From NCBI GenBank assembly GCA_930367205.1, contig OV884011.1:112273139-112337138 (forward strand): DNA of 64,000 bases. The letters are read 5' to 3'. The notes beneath the pieces are model-generated. The model did not search any database and was not told the DNA's origin. It saw only the letters and a list, made by a program, of their open reading frames with translations. This DNA comes from Acanthosoma haemorrhoidale. Its lineage: Eukaryota; Arthropoda; Insecta; Hemiptera; Acanthosomatidae. Below are positions 35,401-47,945 of the stretch, piece after piece; position 1 is the first letter of the stretch; the number at the start of each line of letters is the position of its first letter. A program made the position numbers and the translations under genes.

Positions 35401-38199
35401 TTATTTTTTAATATCAACTAATTATTCAATAAAGCAAAAACTGGAATTATATCTCAGGAAAAACCAAACATGTTTCAGAACCATGTTGCCACGTGTCAAC
35501 AAAACTTTCGTTGTAAATGAATTGATTATAAAATCAATGGACTATAAATTACGGTACCGTTACATTTTCTTAATTACAAAAATTCTTTTGACTCTCTGAA
35601 AACCAATAACATCCCACAGTTGTTAAAGAAGAAAAACGTTAGCCCCGATATTGGAAAGATATTCATTTAAATATATCTAAATTCCAAAGATGTATTTAAG
35701 TAACATAATAACACTGCAGAAATAAAAGTAATATAGAAGTGTTCAGCGAGGCGCAGTAGGCTCTCTAAGCATATTAATGCCACCTTAGATAATGTGGAAA
35801 TAGGCTGGCCTGGCCTCACCATCTATAGGAAAGAGTACTGGTGGAAGAAGAGAGTTCACTAAAACTTATCCTATCACCTTGCCCAGACAATATACTGCTT
35901 CACACATTCCTAAAATTGATACAATCGTTGAGTTCTCCTGACGAGAACGAATACATTTTCTCCTGTAGGCAATATTCATTGATTGAAAGTCCATCGAAGT
36001 TTAATTTAGTAGGGACTGTGCCTCGTTCTTCGATATAACTGAGCGCACAACCACATCTTTGCCATTTCTTTCACTTAAACCAAAGGGAAAGGATCACTCC
36101 GGGTTACACTTCCTCCGTGGAACGAAATGAGGTCACGGAATGGAATCTTGGGTAATGGACAGATCATATCTTACGGAGAGATTTTCACAAAAAGAAAGTT
36201 ATAATTGAGGTAATGCCAGAAATCATTTTCTATAATAAACAATGGCATTAAAATCAAGTTAAATCCTTGGCACGACGTCTACCAAGTACGTTCCCGTAGT
36301 TTATTTCTTTGCAATCTTGATGTCAGTTTTCTGTACCGAACAAACTACTGTACTACTGAACAAACAACCTTGAATTTTTGTGACAACTAAAATTATGAAT
36401 ATAAAAATGAATTATAAATCATGATGTGTCATACATACATTTCAATATCTATCAAATATGCTATGAAATACAGTTAAATAATAAAATTCTAATTGAGTCC
36501 CCAACTTCAATTCACACTTTTTGTGCATCATTATTGTTATTAAATGAAACATCACAAAAAATATTACGTTCGCAAAGGCATTGGAATTAATACGGACTAG
36601 CAGTCAAGCACAGTCGAGCTTCGTGAATTTATTGCTTTTTTTTTTTATGGTTGATTCCAGTAAATATGAACTTTTGATTAAAATATTTTCTTTAATTATG
36701 ATTTCATACTCAGTAAAAAGTAAAGAGTAATAGAGACAGCTCATATAAAAACTAAACATACGACCTTTCGAATTAGAAACCTATTAGTAATTAGAGTATC
36801 AAGATATTAAATGCGATATCCTACCTGATGGGATAGTTATTATTGGCACATAATTATATTTTGTCAGTATGTTTCATGGTGGGTTTATCAAACTTAACGT
36901 CGGAGTTGGGGGCGTCAGACAGAAGTTATATAAATTTTAGATTGGTATTTTAGTCTGCACACTCAGTGTTTAAATAGGTCACAAATTATTTGTGCGAAAA
37001 GTAATCAAAGAAAAATATAATATTTTTTGTATGCATTGGCCGAAGAAGGTAAGACAGGACTTGGCTGATTACATACAAATGAGGCACCCTGTAATTTCAG
37101 CATACATCACGTAACTTCACCACATTTCTTTTTCATCCTGTTACAAGGTCTTGCCCGTTCGTCTTGCGGTGGTACCCATCGGAGCAAAAACGAAACCGCT
37201 AAACCGCAAAATAATATTTAATAAGGGATGAAAAACGGCGAGGAAAGGGTCGTTATAAGAGGTCAAGTAATGATGGTTATTTCGTTGTTTGAAAACGGGA
37301 GGGAAATTATCAGAGGATAGATCTGTCTAAATCAAGGATGATAGTTGGAAAATGTTGTTGACCAACCCAAATATCATCACTATTACATCCAATTGCGAAA
37401 TTTACACGTTTTCAAAGTGTGTGATACTGTGGGGTATAGTATGCTGAACTGATTGATGAAAGCGCTTTGTATAGCAAGGATTTTTATTGTTTATGCCCCA
37501 ATATTGTCTTATTAAATTTATGTAATAAATTAGTAATAGTGAAATATAGTTGTAAGTGCACATTAGAACTCGAAACACTTTATTGAATAGTATTGAACCT
37601 GCACCATCCGAACCTTGGACAATCGATTGCAAGTACCCTCGTCCAACGGTCACTTAAAGATCGTTATCTTAACTGTGTAATTTTAATTTAAGTGTATTAT
37701 ATATTCTAATTACTAACCACAAAACAGTTCCATTTATAAGGATCTACAGTGTCCTTTAGATGTCAACTATTATGGAACTAAACGTCTTTACATAAGACAA
37801 GAGTGGCTGGTACCGCATCCAATACGTTTGTGGTCCCGAGACAAAAGAAACCTAAGAGAGTCATTCTCACCTTTTCACTAAGGAAAGAGAAATGCCTTCT
37901 CATTGACACGTCTGTTTACCGAATAGAAAACCAGTAATTGAAAAGAAAGTGTACAATGGTACTGCGAGATTCAATAATCTAAGTGCGGTACTGGCGGCGT
38001 AACGAGCTCGTTGTCTTGGAAGGGATCACTTAGCTGGGATAAAAATAATACCCTTTCCAATTACATACAGAAAATAAAATAATATACAAACTAGAAAAAA
38101 ATTTCATTAACAATTTGGACCTTTTTTTTCTCTCATAGCTCTCAATTTCACACGTAGGAATGGGGGAAAATAAGATGAACTTTATTAGAGTGAAAGGGA
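32484..38199. other. AT-rich non-coding stretch with a G-homopolymer
   Basis: No gene is recognised. A run of 14 G occurs at 34899-34912 next to a GC-richer patch (34840-34970), and a run of 7 C lies at 34418-34424. Open frames at 33392-33658 (-), 35841-36038 (+) and 37402-37653 (-) have no recognisable motifs. Confidence 0.45.
34899..34912. repeat. Poly(G) tract, 14 bases
   Basis: The longest G/C homopolymer in the window, preceded by a purine-rich GGCGAGGCAGAA. Confidence 0.9.
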
Positions 38200-38365
38200 T
38201 CCTTCATAAATTGCATTTTTTTTTTCCTTCATATCCCCTTGTTATAAATTATAGAAATCAAATTATGGAAATAGACTACATAAATGAATCTATTTACAAT
38301 AGATCAATCATTATATGTTCTGTAGCTTAGGTACATTTTATACAATTTTTAATAATTTTACATTC
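38200..38365 (-). repeat. Extra copy of the LINE B 3' tail
   Basis: The plus-strand order CATTTTTTTTTCC, TTGTTATAAATTATA, ACTACATAAATGAATCTAT and TAGCTTAGGTACATTTTATACA parallels 38605-38730 (CATTTTTTTTCC, TTGTTTTAAATTTATA, TTCTACAAACGAATCTGTG, TAGCTTGGCTACATTTTATACA). It is therefore a second, diverged copy of the region at the end of LINE B. It may be a severely 5'-truncated insertion or a local duplication. Confidence 0.65.
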
Positions 38366-38604
38366 CGATTTGTTATTGTTACAAAAGTATAATGCACAGT
38401 ATACACTCATTATAAACATGTTTAAAACTGATGAGGCTCATCTTATGAATCATAAACTTAAAACTAATTTACATCTAACAGCAAAATCTTAACCTAATTT
38501 TCCCCAACAGCATGTTGCCATCGATCCGGGATCATAGTGTTAAATACTGGATTTGTTAGGTGCGGTAACGAGTCAGAAAACTTGATGTTAATTAAAAAAA
38601 AATT

Positions 38605-40085
38605 TTACATTAATAAGTTACATTTTTTTTCCACCATACCTTGTTTTAAATTTATATATGTACAAAATATAGATTCTACAAACGAATCTGTGAATAGCTT
38701 GGCTACATTTTATACAAATTCTAGTATTTTCCCTGACAAGTCTGTGACAGTCTGCCATCGATGCATATCGGCACTTTTTAACCTCTCCATTTTCATAATC
38801 ACATTCTGGAATTGCTGGAGACTTTTAGCTGTATTGTCAGTAAAGTGAGTATATAGCGGGGCACCGTAGAGCAGAGCTGCTCGGAGAACACATTTATATA
38901 TCATTAGTTTGAGATCAGCGACAAGTTGGGTGAAGTTAGCCAGACCACAGAAGGCAAGTGGTGAAGCCTGTAAGACCTATGCCGTATTTTTTCTATTTTT
39001 TTACTAAAATGAGTAGAGAAATAGAGATGCCTACCCATTTTGATACCCAGTTAGTACAGTACATTGAGAATGCCGGGGAATACTTTTGCCCTATTATAGT
39101 ATTGAATTTCGGCAAGGATTTTTTTCCCCTTTTGAAAGGAGTAGATTACGCAGTCGGCCTTCCCGGGGTTCACACTAATGTTTAACATGCCCAGTCTGTC
39201 ACTGATTACGTTAAAAACTGACTAGGCCAGTGTAAGAGCTCTTTGTGCACTCATGCTGCTGCTGTAAATCGCAATGTCGTCGGTGAAAGCGATTACCTTT
39301 ATACCGGTAACCTTCTTGTACTTTGTACCTTCAATTACAATGTGTACATGCTAAAAAGCACTGGGGACAAAACCATTCCTTGAGGAACTCTACATGTCAG
39401 AGATAATGGGATAGAGAGGCAATCACCCACCCGTACCGTTCTTTCCTTCAAGAAGGAAACCAACAGGGTGTATAATTGCTCTGTGCATTGCCAGTCACAA
39501 AGCTGTCGGCACAGCATCCCGTGGGGCACTGAGTCGAAAGCCTGTGTGCAGTCCAGCGAGATTATAGCAGTTGCTGTGTTCCTGTTGATACCGAGGGTGG
39601 CTTCCGTCTGTACCTTCACAGGCTGATGTTTTGAACTCAGATGAGGCTGAAAACCTGTCTGCTCGTACGGAATGATGGAATTTTCCGAACAGAACTCCTT
39701 CAGGTAGTTCCCCGTGTGAGGGAGTAGACTGATCGGGCGACAGTTGGCTAGATGGCCGATTATCTATATGGGCTTCCGCAGTGGGAACAAGTTAGCTTGT
39801 TCCTAAGGTGCCGGGAAGTATCGCAAACTGATGATTGAATTGTACATGGGACCGAGTTGGGCAATCCCTCCCCTCGGCAGCTGCTTTAGCAAAACAGTTT
39901 GCACCCCGTCGCGCCCTGGTGCTTGGTTTCCCTGACACCTGCGAAGAATCACCTTGAGCTGCTTTGGGGGGGACAAACATGTAGTTCTGTCCTGTCTCCA
40001 GCTGCTGAGGTTCGTAATAAGTTGCATAATGTAATTGTTTAATGGATCTATCATCTAGTTTAATGGAAATAGACTTCAGCAAGAA
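38605..40085 (-). mobile_element. LINE B, Jockey-like retrotransposon with partial ORF2
   Basis: Reading right to left: SPPKQLK..LRRCQGNQAPG and RDGVQTVLLKQLPRGGIAQL (about 40010-39850), SIISLRYFPAP, then in the same frame with two stops CRPISLLPHTGNYLKEF and SIIPYEQTGFQ. Next is SLDCTQAFDSVPHGML (RT motif A), CRVPQGMVLSPVLFSMYTL, a frame change, then VIAFTDDIAIYSSSMS, where the catalytic F/YADD reads FTDD (39276-39287). Last come NPGKADC.IYSF and, after decay, RAALLYGAPLY..F..N..K and DMHRWQTVTDLSGKILEFV, ending near 38710. An AT-rich 3' tail follows to about 38605. The motif order, from the palm/fingers region through the C-terminus, is that of Jockey-clade ORF2. The endonuclease and ORF1 are missing, so it is 5'-truncated. 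Frames at 39335-39619, 39803-40054 and 38710-38904 are its surviving pieces; a frame at 39792-40148 is a shadow. Confidence 0.9.
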
Positions 40086-43000
40086 CATAAAGACTATAGA
40101 AGAAAAGATTTTTAGAATAAATAAACAATCTAAACAATCTCTCGTCAACCTTTTCAGGCTATAAGTAGCGCTGGGCTTTATATGGTTTTACAAATTTTCC
40201 CCAGGGCGAAATATTTACACTACCAATAATTACTGTACTGTATAAGGTATTTTAAATGAATGCTGGTTAAATTATATTATAGATATACTACATAGTTTTA
40301 GATATTTCAGTGAAATCACATATTTTTTTACTAATTTCTTTGGTGCGTGTTGTATTTTCGTAACAAGTGGGAGTCTTAGTTTTCTTCGATACTGACGACT
40401 GAGGAACTTTTCTAAATTTACGGGCTCGTTTAACTTCCCACTCATAGTTTCTATTGATCTGTATCTTCAGTTAACGTTAAGATTTCATTCAATAAACGTG
40501 AAAAAGTGGTTGGTGAACAATTCCATAACTTTCGACGAAAACAAGAATATATGTTGATATTAAAACTTTAACATTTATACTAGTGCAACTTATTTTTTTT
40601 TTCCTTTATACGTCAGAAGCTAGTTAATACTTAAAATTTCGTATTTCCCATAGTTAAGGACACAAAGACGAAACGCAAAACGGATTTCCGCTGGTGATCT
40701 TCATTACAATCTAGTCCATCCAACTCGAAATAGAGTTCCGTGGACAAGAAAAATAATATTTAGTCCTGAACAACAGTGACGCCGCATTTATTAGAAATCC
40801 TTCAGATCCCGTCAAGAGATGTCGAGACTCCAGAAAAGGCACCACTCAAGGTAGACAAGTTCTCCATCGCGTTAATCTGTTAAGACACAGCTACCTGCGT
40901 CGGCCGACATCCATATTACCTTACCCGTTATTCATTGGGAAGGAATTTAGTGACTGGAATCCTATTCCTGGTCGTAACCACTCCTGTTCAGCGGGACAAC
41001 GAAATTGCGCGTGGGAGTCAAGGATGTAATAATCACACAGATAGTATATCGTTTAAAAAATACCGATATGTGACGAATGGGAGTATGAAAAATATTCCAA
41101 ATGTGAATTCAATAACTAAAATTATGAAACATGATTGGTATTGCCTATTTCTATTTATTTTCAGCTAATCAAATATATAAGTTTTACAAGACTGTAATCA
41201 AGCCATGAAATAAAGTAGCCATTACAAAACTCCTAATCCGAATATAATGCTAATTAATGGTTAGCAAGAAAGTAGAAGGCAATTAACCGAAAACAAAAAC
41301 TCACGTCGAGGTGGCCCAGCTAAGTACAGCTAACCACATGCTCGTGAATTTAATCACATAGTATAAACCTGATGTATGCGTGTGAACTCCAAATGAACTT
41401 CTCCTCTGAGCATATCGTTAGGTAGTGGGAAAATAACACTTCCTCATTCATCACTTGTAAAACAACTAATCATTTATGTTTCGCTTTTCCCTCAAGCTAA
41501 TAAAAATTAATTTGGCCCGTTAGATTTATTTGCCTAAATAACTGAATAGTTCTTTAACTGAATAGAACTTATTCAAGTTCTTTTTAATTTTCGAAGATCG
41601 ATCAATTTCTTTTTTTACATAGGCAATAGCCGGACACTATAGTTTCTTTTGCCTTGCAAGTGTGTTGCAACTATACGATATACGAGGCAGATAATATGAA
41701 GAAAGTTATTCCTAGGTGATTTATATCTAAAGTTCATTTTGTCACAATTGATTGATATGGCAGCTTTCTCTTCCCACATCTTGACACTGAACCGTTTCTT
41801 CTTCCATCAATAATATTGACACCTTCTAACAGAAATCCTTTGCCTAGACATCATAACATCATATGTTAAATTACAGTAAGACCATAAGGAACCATTAAAA
41901 AACTGAAATTGTATTGTCTGATGATGTTTACCATTGTAGTTAACTGTTATTGTATCAATACATATTCAAATGAATCAGTATCAGGTATATGTAATAGTGA
42001 AAGACTAAAATTGGTGTACTTCATATGTCAGTGCTCGATATCTGTCCTGTATTTCTACATCTATTTATGGCCGATTCTTAGAATATCTATGACCATAAAC
42101 TCTACGAAAATAGCAGATTGAGAAATCATGAGATATTCTGAAAAATCTTAGATAAAACACCTTTAATGGTATCTTTATTGAAAATTGCTATTTTCCGTTA
42201 ATTAGCGTCATTCTGGCTTAAGTGAATGATTAATAACGTTTAGCTGACTTCGACCACTGAAGGGCGCTCTTTGAGGCGCGTCTTGAGGAAGTATACCCAG
42301 CATTGAAGCGTTTGAACAAAAGCCCAGTAACATTTCGATCCAGCGCTCCTTTATCTTCTACCAAACAACTTTTTATGGGCATACTCGTTCTACTCACAAT
42401 AGTAAATGAAACGCGAAGATGGGTAAAAAATTAAGTAAAGGATTATTCAATAGAAAAAAATACATATACAAAATAGTCACTCAAGGATTTATTATCTTAT
42501 TTCGAAGTCAAAAAAATTGTGAGGCACAAGGACTTTCGTAAAAACCTGGAATATGCTTAATAAATAAATACAAGAAGGCATTCCAGCTCATTAAAGTCTC
42601 CAATGCGTTAAAATCTCCCCATTCTCAACAATAGGGGCAGCAAAATATTGCGGCTTGGTCTACACTTTTTGAATGAACTGACTCAGATAAAGATGAATAC
42701 CACAGTGACCGTTACGTTCACTTCCACAAGCAAAGTATCACACGGGAATCGTAGTTATGAATAGATTTATTTGTTGGAAATCGGCTAATACAGAAAAACA
42801 TGTCAGATTCCAACAAACTACATTCAATTTCATCTCTTCTAGAATGATTGTGTAAGATCATATATACGCATATATAGTGGATTGGATTTTACGTTTTTTA
42901 TTGGCGGGTATTTGCCTATCCAGATTTCTACCTCAACATGCTACAACATCCATTAACTCTTGGAAATGGAGACTCCGTGGAGTCTAAAACAGTCGGAAAT

Positions 43001-45266
43001 CAAGGATGTTCAAAATATCCGAACAGTATTGCGAAAGCAACTTTTTCCCATGGAGTAAGAGTCAATAAAGAGTAACGCTGACACATTTCAGGGAAGCAAT
43101 TCAAGAATCTCTTGTAAAAGTGGATGTCAAGTATTATATAATTGTCTCCAGTTCTGGACCCATAGCGCCCTAACATTCCTGAAGATAGCAGTAATTTCAG
43201 ATAATTGAGCTGGTTCCATAAAACCTACTAAAATGCCACTTAGCCTAAGCCGTGCACCGTAACCTTACAAGCCCGCCGCTATTAGGGACTGACTAAGAAA
43301 ATTGGCCTGCATGTAACTGGCTGCCTTGCTCAAACCGTGAGAATTGAAAGATTAGAAAAGGAGGAAATCGAGTCTAGGTTTCACTAGGTGCGGACCAGTG
43401 AAGGTGCGTGAGGTTGGACTTTCTCGGACCGGCCAGAAGACACATGATGATGTTAATAGCTGGGGCTCCCACGGTAGCCAAGGGAATTTCTGTTCCTTAC
43501 ATTTGTCTTTAAGGGCCTCTTGCAGGGCGGTATTCCCTTTTTGCGGTCCCCATCATAAGGATGTAACAGGCTGCAAAGAGACATGAGAATCAGGTTTCTG
43601 TGTTGCAGAACATACATCTGCTTATCTCTGTATACAGCTGTAAGAGCGAGCAAGAGCTTTCACCGAGTTATGAATGGATAATGTGCTCCATTAATGAGAT
43701 ACTCGGTTGACACCAATAGCAATACCATTAACAAGACTTTCTTAATTACAATCCGAATGAACTGACTCAAATTGATACGATAGTGGTTTTTCTTATTTTT
43801 CCTATCTATTAATTCTGTTTTCTATTTCTTATTAATTTATTTTACGTTCCAAAAACTGAGGGTAAGATCTTCAAATATGCCGTTACGTTTTAAGTCCCAG
43901 TCATATATATTGTAATCAAATTTTAGTTTCTTAAAAAATATATTTATTAGAATTAGGTTTATTTTAAGGGAATGAGCTATGGTTAAAATTATGCCTACAG
44001 AGCTTTGGAGTACCTTTTCATGTAGCCCGGGGAGTAGGTGCACTGTTTATTACACAAGGAGACCGTCTACATGGCTGAGTAGGATTTCAAAGCTACAGCA
44101 ACCTCAGACCATACCAAAGTGGTTGCCTTCAGTACAAGTTTGACTTTATTGTTAAATTTAGAGTGGGTTTTAGACATCGTAACCTTCCGTAGTTATCTCC
44201 ACGCGCCACAAACATCAATTTATTTAATGATTACCACAGGTAAAACATTAAGCAAGAGCGTAAGAATTTACATCGTCTCACTTTTATTGCTATACACTTT
44301 AATTTTATGTGGCAAAATTACTCCTCAGACTATCCCAATATACAATAACTAACAATTATGATCTTCGGTGATATCTGCTATGAGTGAATTAGGGTCAATA
44401 GACCTAAGATGCGAAGGTATGTGGGCGTTGGGGTCCTCCAACGATAAATGTTGAGCGGTTAGCATAAGTCTTCAAGAATGGACCATGTCACGATTGAAAT
44501 CGAAAGTGAGGTTACGAAATGGCGAGATGATTGCCGAAGACATTCAGGATGAGGTGCTACTTACTTAGCGAAGAATTAGGAAGATGGATTGAGTTATTAG
44601 GAGAAACTGAGGCTTTCATCCGAAGACAGAGCTGGCGGATTATCGACACTTTCCAAGCAGCCTCCGGAAGGAAAGCAGGCAAGGCGATAGGCTTCCCACA
44701 GCCGCCTTTTTTATTCGCCGACTCCCGCTACCGCATGTTTTTTTTTCATTTTGTCTTTATGTTTTTCTTCTTACGTCTGCGGCATTCTTAGCGGGTCCCA
44801 GTTACTGTATACCGGCCTAAAGGTGTTTTTTTTCACCATCCCGTGGCTTAGATAATGTTTTACATTCATTGTACATTTAGGCCAAGGAACTGATCACCGT
44901 AACAGCGGAACAAAGGAAAAACAATTGGTTTAGTAGAATTGTTGCCAAAATGAGTTCAGGAATTATCAATTAATGGAAAGTGAATTTTAAATGTTCGTAA
45001 AAGATACTCTGGATGGGTTGCCCTTTTTACCGCCTATCGGCAGTGGAACCTCACCATACTAATAAACGGGATTCTAACTAAAAACTCACTCCCTCAATAT
45101 ATTTCTAATCAATCAATTTAGTTTGATCCTAAAAATATCATGACAATATTAATGAGTTTGGCCTAGACATATATAATTAATCTCCCATCAAATACGCTTT
45201 TGTGATTTTTATAAAGTTGCTACAATTTTCTCTCTAAAATATTAGTAGATGCTACCTGAATTCAAT

Positions 45267-45276
45267 CCCCCCCCCC
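45267..45276. repeat. Poly(C) tract, 10 bases
   Basis: Uninterrupted C run in AT-rich surroundings. Confidence 0.9.
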
Positions 45277-47789
45277 AACATCGAAGCAATTATGCAAACA
45301 TTATAATGTAGTATAGCTCAATCATCAAGTGAGAAAAAAAATCAGATACTGGTCATAAAAGAGTAAGAAGATGGCCATTGTTTTATCGACACAGTTGAGT
45401 AATCTACCATTCCGGTAATTCACCGCCTGATATGTGGGACTGAGATACCGAACCACCTCTGGCCAGTTTGCTCACCTCCTTGTACCATCTTGGGCTTCCA
45501 TCGGTGGGATCCCTAAATGAGTAAAAATACATAAACAACGGTGTCGATGACCTCAGAGTTTCACCCTGAAATAAATACTAAACAAACAATCATTTTATCC
45601 TGTTTAACTGTTTCTTTAACTCATATAATTGTTTCATGATAACTATTTTGTAATTGTCCATTTTTTTCCATAAAAGCCAAAAGCATCTACCAAATCCTTC
45701 ACTTAAGAATATCTGAATATAAACAAACAAATCTTGAAACAGAAATTTAATTCAAGAAAACTCCAAGCCAAAAGTATTAAAGAGCGAGTTTATTAGGAGT
45801 ACTCGTACACCTATTTCAATTTCATTCAAACTTGATTAGCAGCCGACAGGAATCAAACTCAAACAGAGGAATTCATTACGGATTATGAGTAAAGCCCCTC
45901 AATGTATCTCTCAAACATCAACTAAAATTATCTGTGTTGAGCTATATATATTAAAGATTCTTTAACAGAACATGAATGAAGATCCGAGATAGACAATCAT
46001 CATTGTCAACTTTCGTATTAAGTAGATTAATCGTTATTCATACTTTCTTGTGATACATCATTGAATCAAGATAACATTGATTGGTACTGGAAAGTTTTAT
46101 AAGTCAGTATAGCAATTGGTATATCACATATAAATTGCAAATATGTTCTCCACCAAAGATGCAACGATGCATAATAATTTAAACAAATATTCCTGAGATG
46201 CTACAGGTTATTGAAGAAACAGAGGAATATTTTGTGTGTTAATATTTATTACCAATGGCTTGTATGGTCTAAACATCCTAACCACGAAATTAGTCACAAC
46301 CCTTACCTCTATGTCACCTATTTATCAATTTTGTTTCTCTAATCTGATAGTCCTTATATTAAGCCATTCTCCATGAAATCTTCTAGCAAATTGAGAATTA
46401 CTTTTGGGATATTCCGTTATCCATTAACAAATAACTGAACTCACGATTCACACATTTTATTTCTTCATTTATATGTAACGGATCTAATATCAATGAAGGG
46501 TATGTAACAAGGAGATCTTATTATTTTCTCCACACACCGGGTGGATCCAGACAACTATACCACTTTCCACCATTCATATTTCGCTTCAACTTCTCACCAC
46601 TCACTTATTCACGGATTTTTAATTGTGTAAAAAAACTCGAAAAAAAAAATTAAAAAATATCAGATGCAAAATCGAGAAAGTTTATAGTCTGTGATGACTC
46701 GCCAGTGCTCACAGATAGGTTCTTTCTTCCCTGTAATAGGCCGACGCTAGTTAAGAACACGTACTGAGTGAAAGTATAAAATCGAAAGTGGAGAAAATTT
46801 CAAAAATTTGGCTTCTCATCATCTCCTCGTTATTGAATTGATTTAGGTCCTACTTGCATCACTTAGTCATATTGTTACTTCATTCATGTAATTTGATATC
46901 ACTAAAACGTAAACTTATAAATTCTTAAATCAAAAATACATAAATGTATGCATAAATCAGTGCAAATTACAATAAATTTTAAAAATTATTGAATTGAAAG
47001 GTGGAAATTGTCTAGCCATAGGTCACAAGTTATTGATTTTCAATTTCCCAGGATTAAGGACACACGTACAGTATAAACGGTAGTCAGTAAATTCCACATC
47101 ATCTGCAAGTGATGTTAGTGTATTTATAGGGCTATGAAAGAAAACGTCTTTTATCTCAACAAAGTGTTTTTGTCAGATCAACTTTTTGACTGATCAGCCA
47201 TTTTTGGTGATTGATTAGTCAATTTAATTGAAATAAAAAGATACAAACAAAATTAATGTTCAGCTGAAGAAGAACGTTTGGTTTGGAGGGATTGAGTATA
47301 TTGATTATTATACATTGAGTTTATCTATCTATTATACTGTAAAAATTACTAGATTTAGGTACGGTATGTATAATTATTTTGTTAGAATATTTAGCTGAAG
47401 TAAAAAAAATAGCTCCAGCAACCTTAAATCCCACCCCAAAATAAACTCCTGGTATTTGTGTTTAATGATATCTCAAAATTTAAAGTTAAATTTAATCCAG
47501 TTTTAAACTGTAACTGTTATGGTTACGTTTTAATAATGGGAAGTATACAATAGCAATTAATCGTGGAAAAAGTCGGTCTTTGGGGCTCTGTTAACACAAA
47601 TCCCAGAAGCTATGAAGTATATTAATTGATTTTTCCCATGGCTTAGTATACAATGTAACTCGAAAAGAATTTCAAATGTATTTCGAAAAATAAATAGGCC
47701 CCCGACGTGCACCCCCGATATTGTTCCTGCCCATCGTTCGTTTAAGTATGATCAAGAAAACAAGAAATATCCTTTTGCAATGAAGGAAT

Positions 47790-47945
47790 GAAGAAAAATG
47801 AATGGACGAGGAGGTGGCAATGACCTTGACATCAGCTGAGAGGTGACCCAAGATACGGCCGGAGTACGGACCGTTAGCAGGTGGCCTTCACCTCCCCGAC
47901 CTAGCCGTTAGCAGGCGTACGCCCACGCCTCACGTCATTTCTCCA
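47790..47945. other. Local GC-rich island with a repeated 11-mer
   Basis: This ~155-bp patch is markedly GC-richer than its surroundings. CCGTTAGCAGG occurs twice, at 47871 and 47905, 34 bases apart, and AGGTG..CACCT forms a small inverted repeat between them. It is unannotated and could be a regulatory element or the remnant of an insertion. Confidence 0.35.

Noticed and set aside
39792..40148. 118-codon minus-strand frame over the LINE B RT region
   Set aside because: It is the wrong frame. The RT motifs are in the overlapping frame at 39803-40054.
44531..44791. 86-codon plus-strand frame with an aromatic, membrane-like end
   Set aside because: The FFFHFVFMFFFL end is produced by a T-rich run; no recognisable domain.
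47870..47885. AGGTGGC as an insulator (CTCF-type) site
   Set aside because: A seven-base match is too short to support the call in 64 kb.
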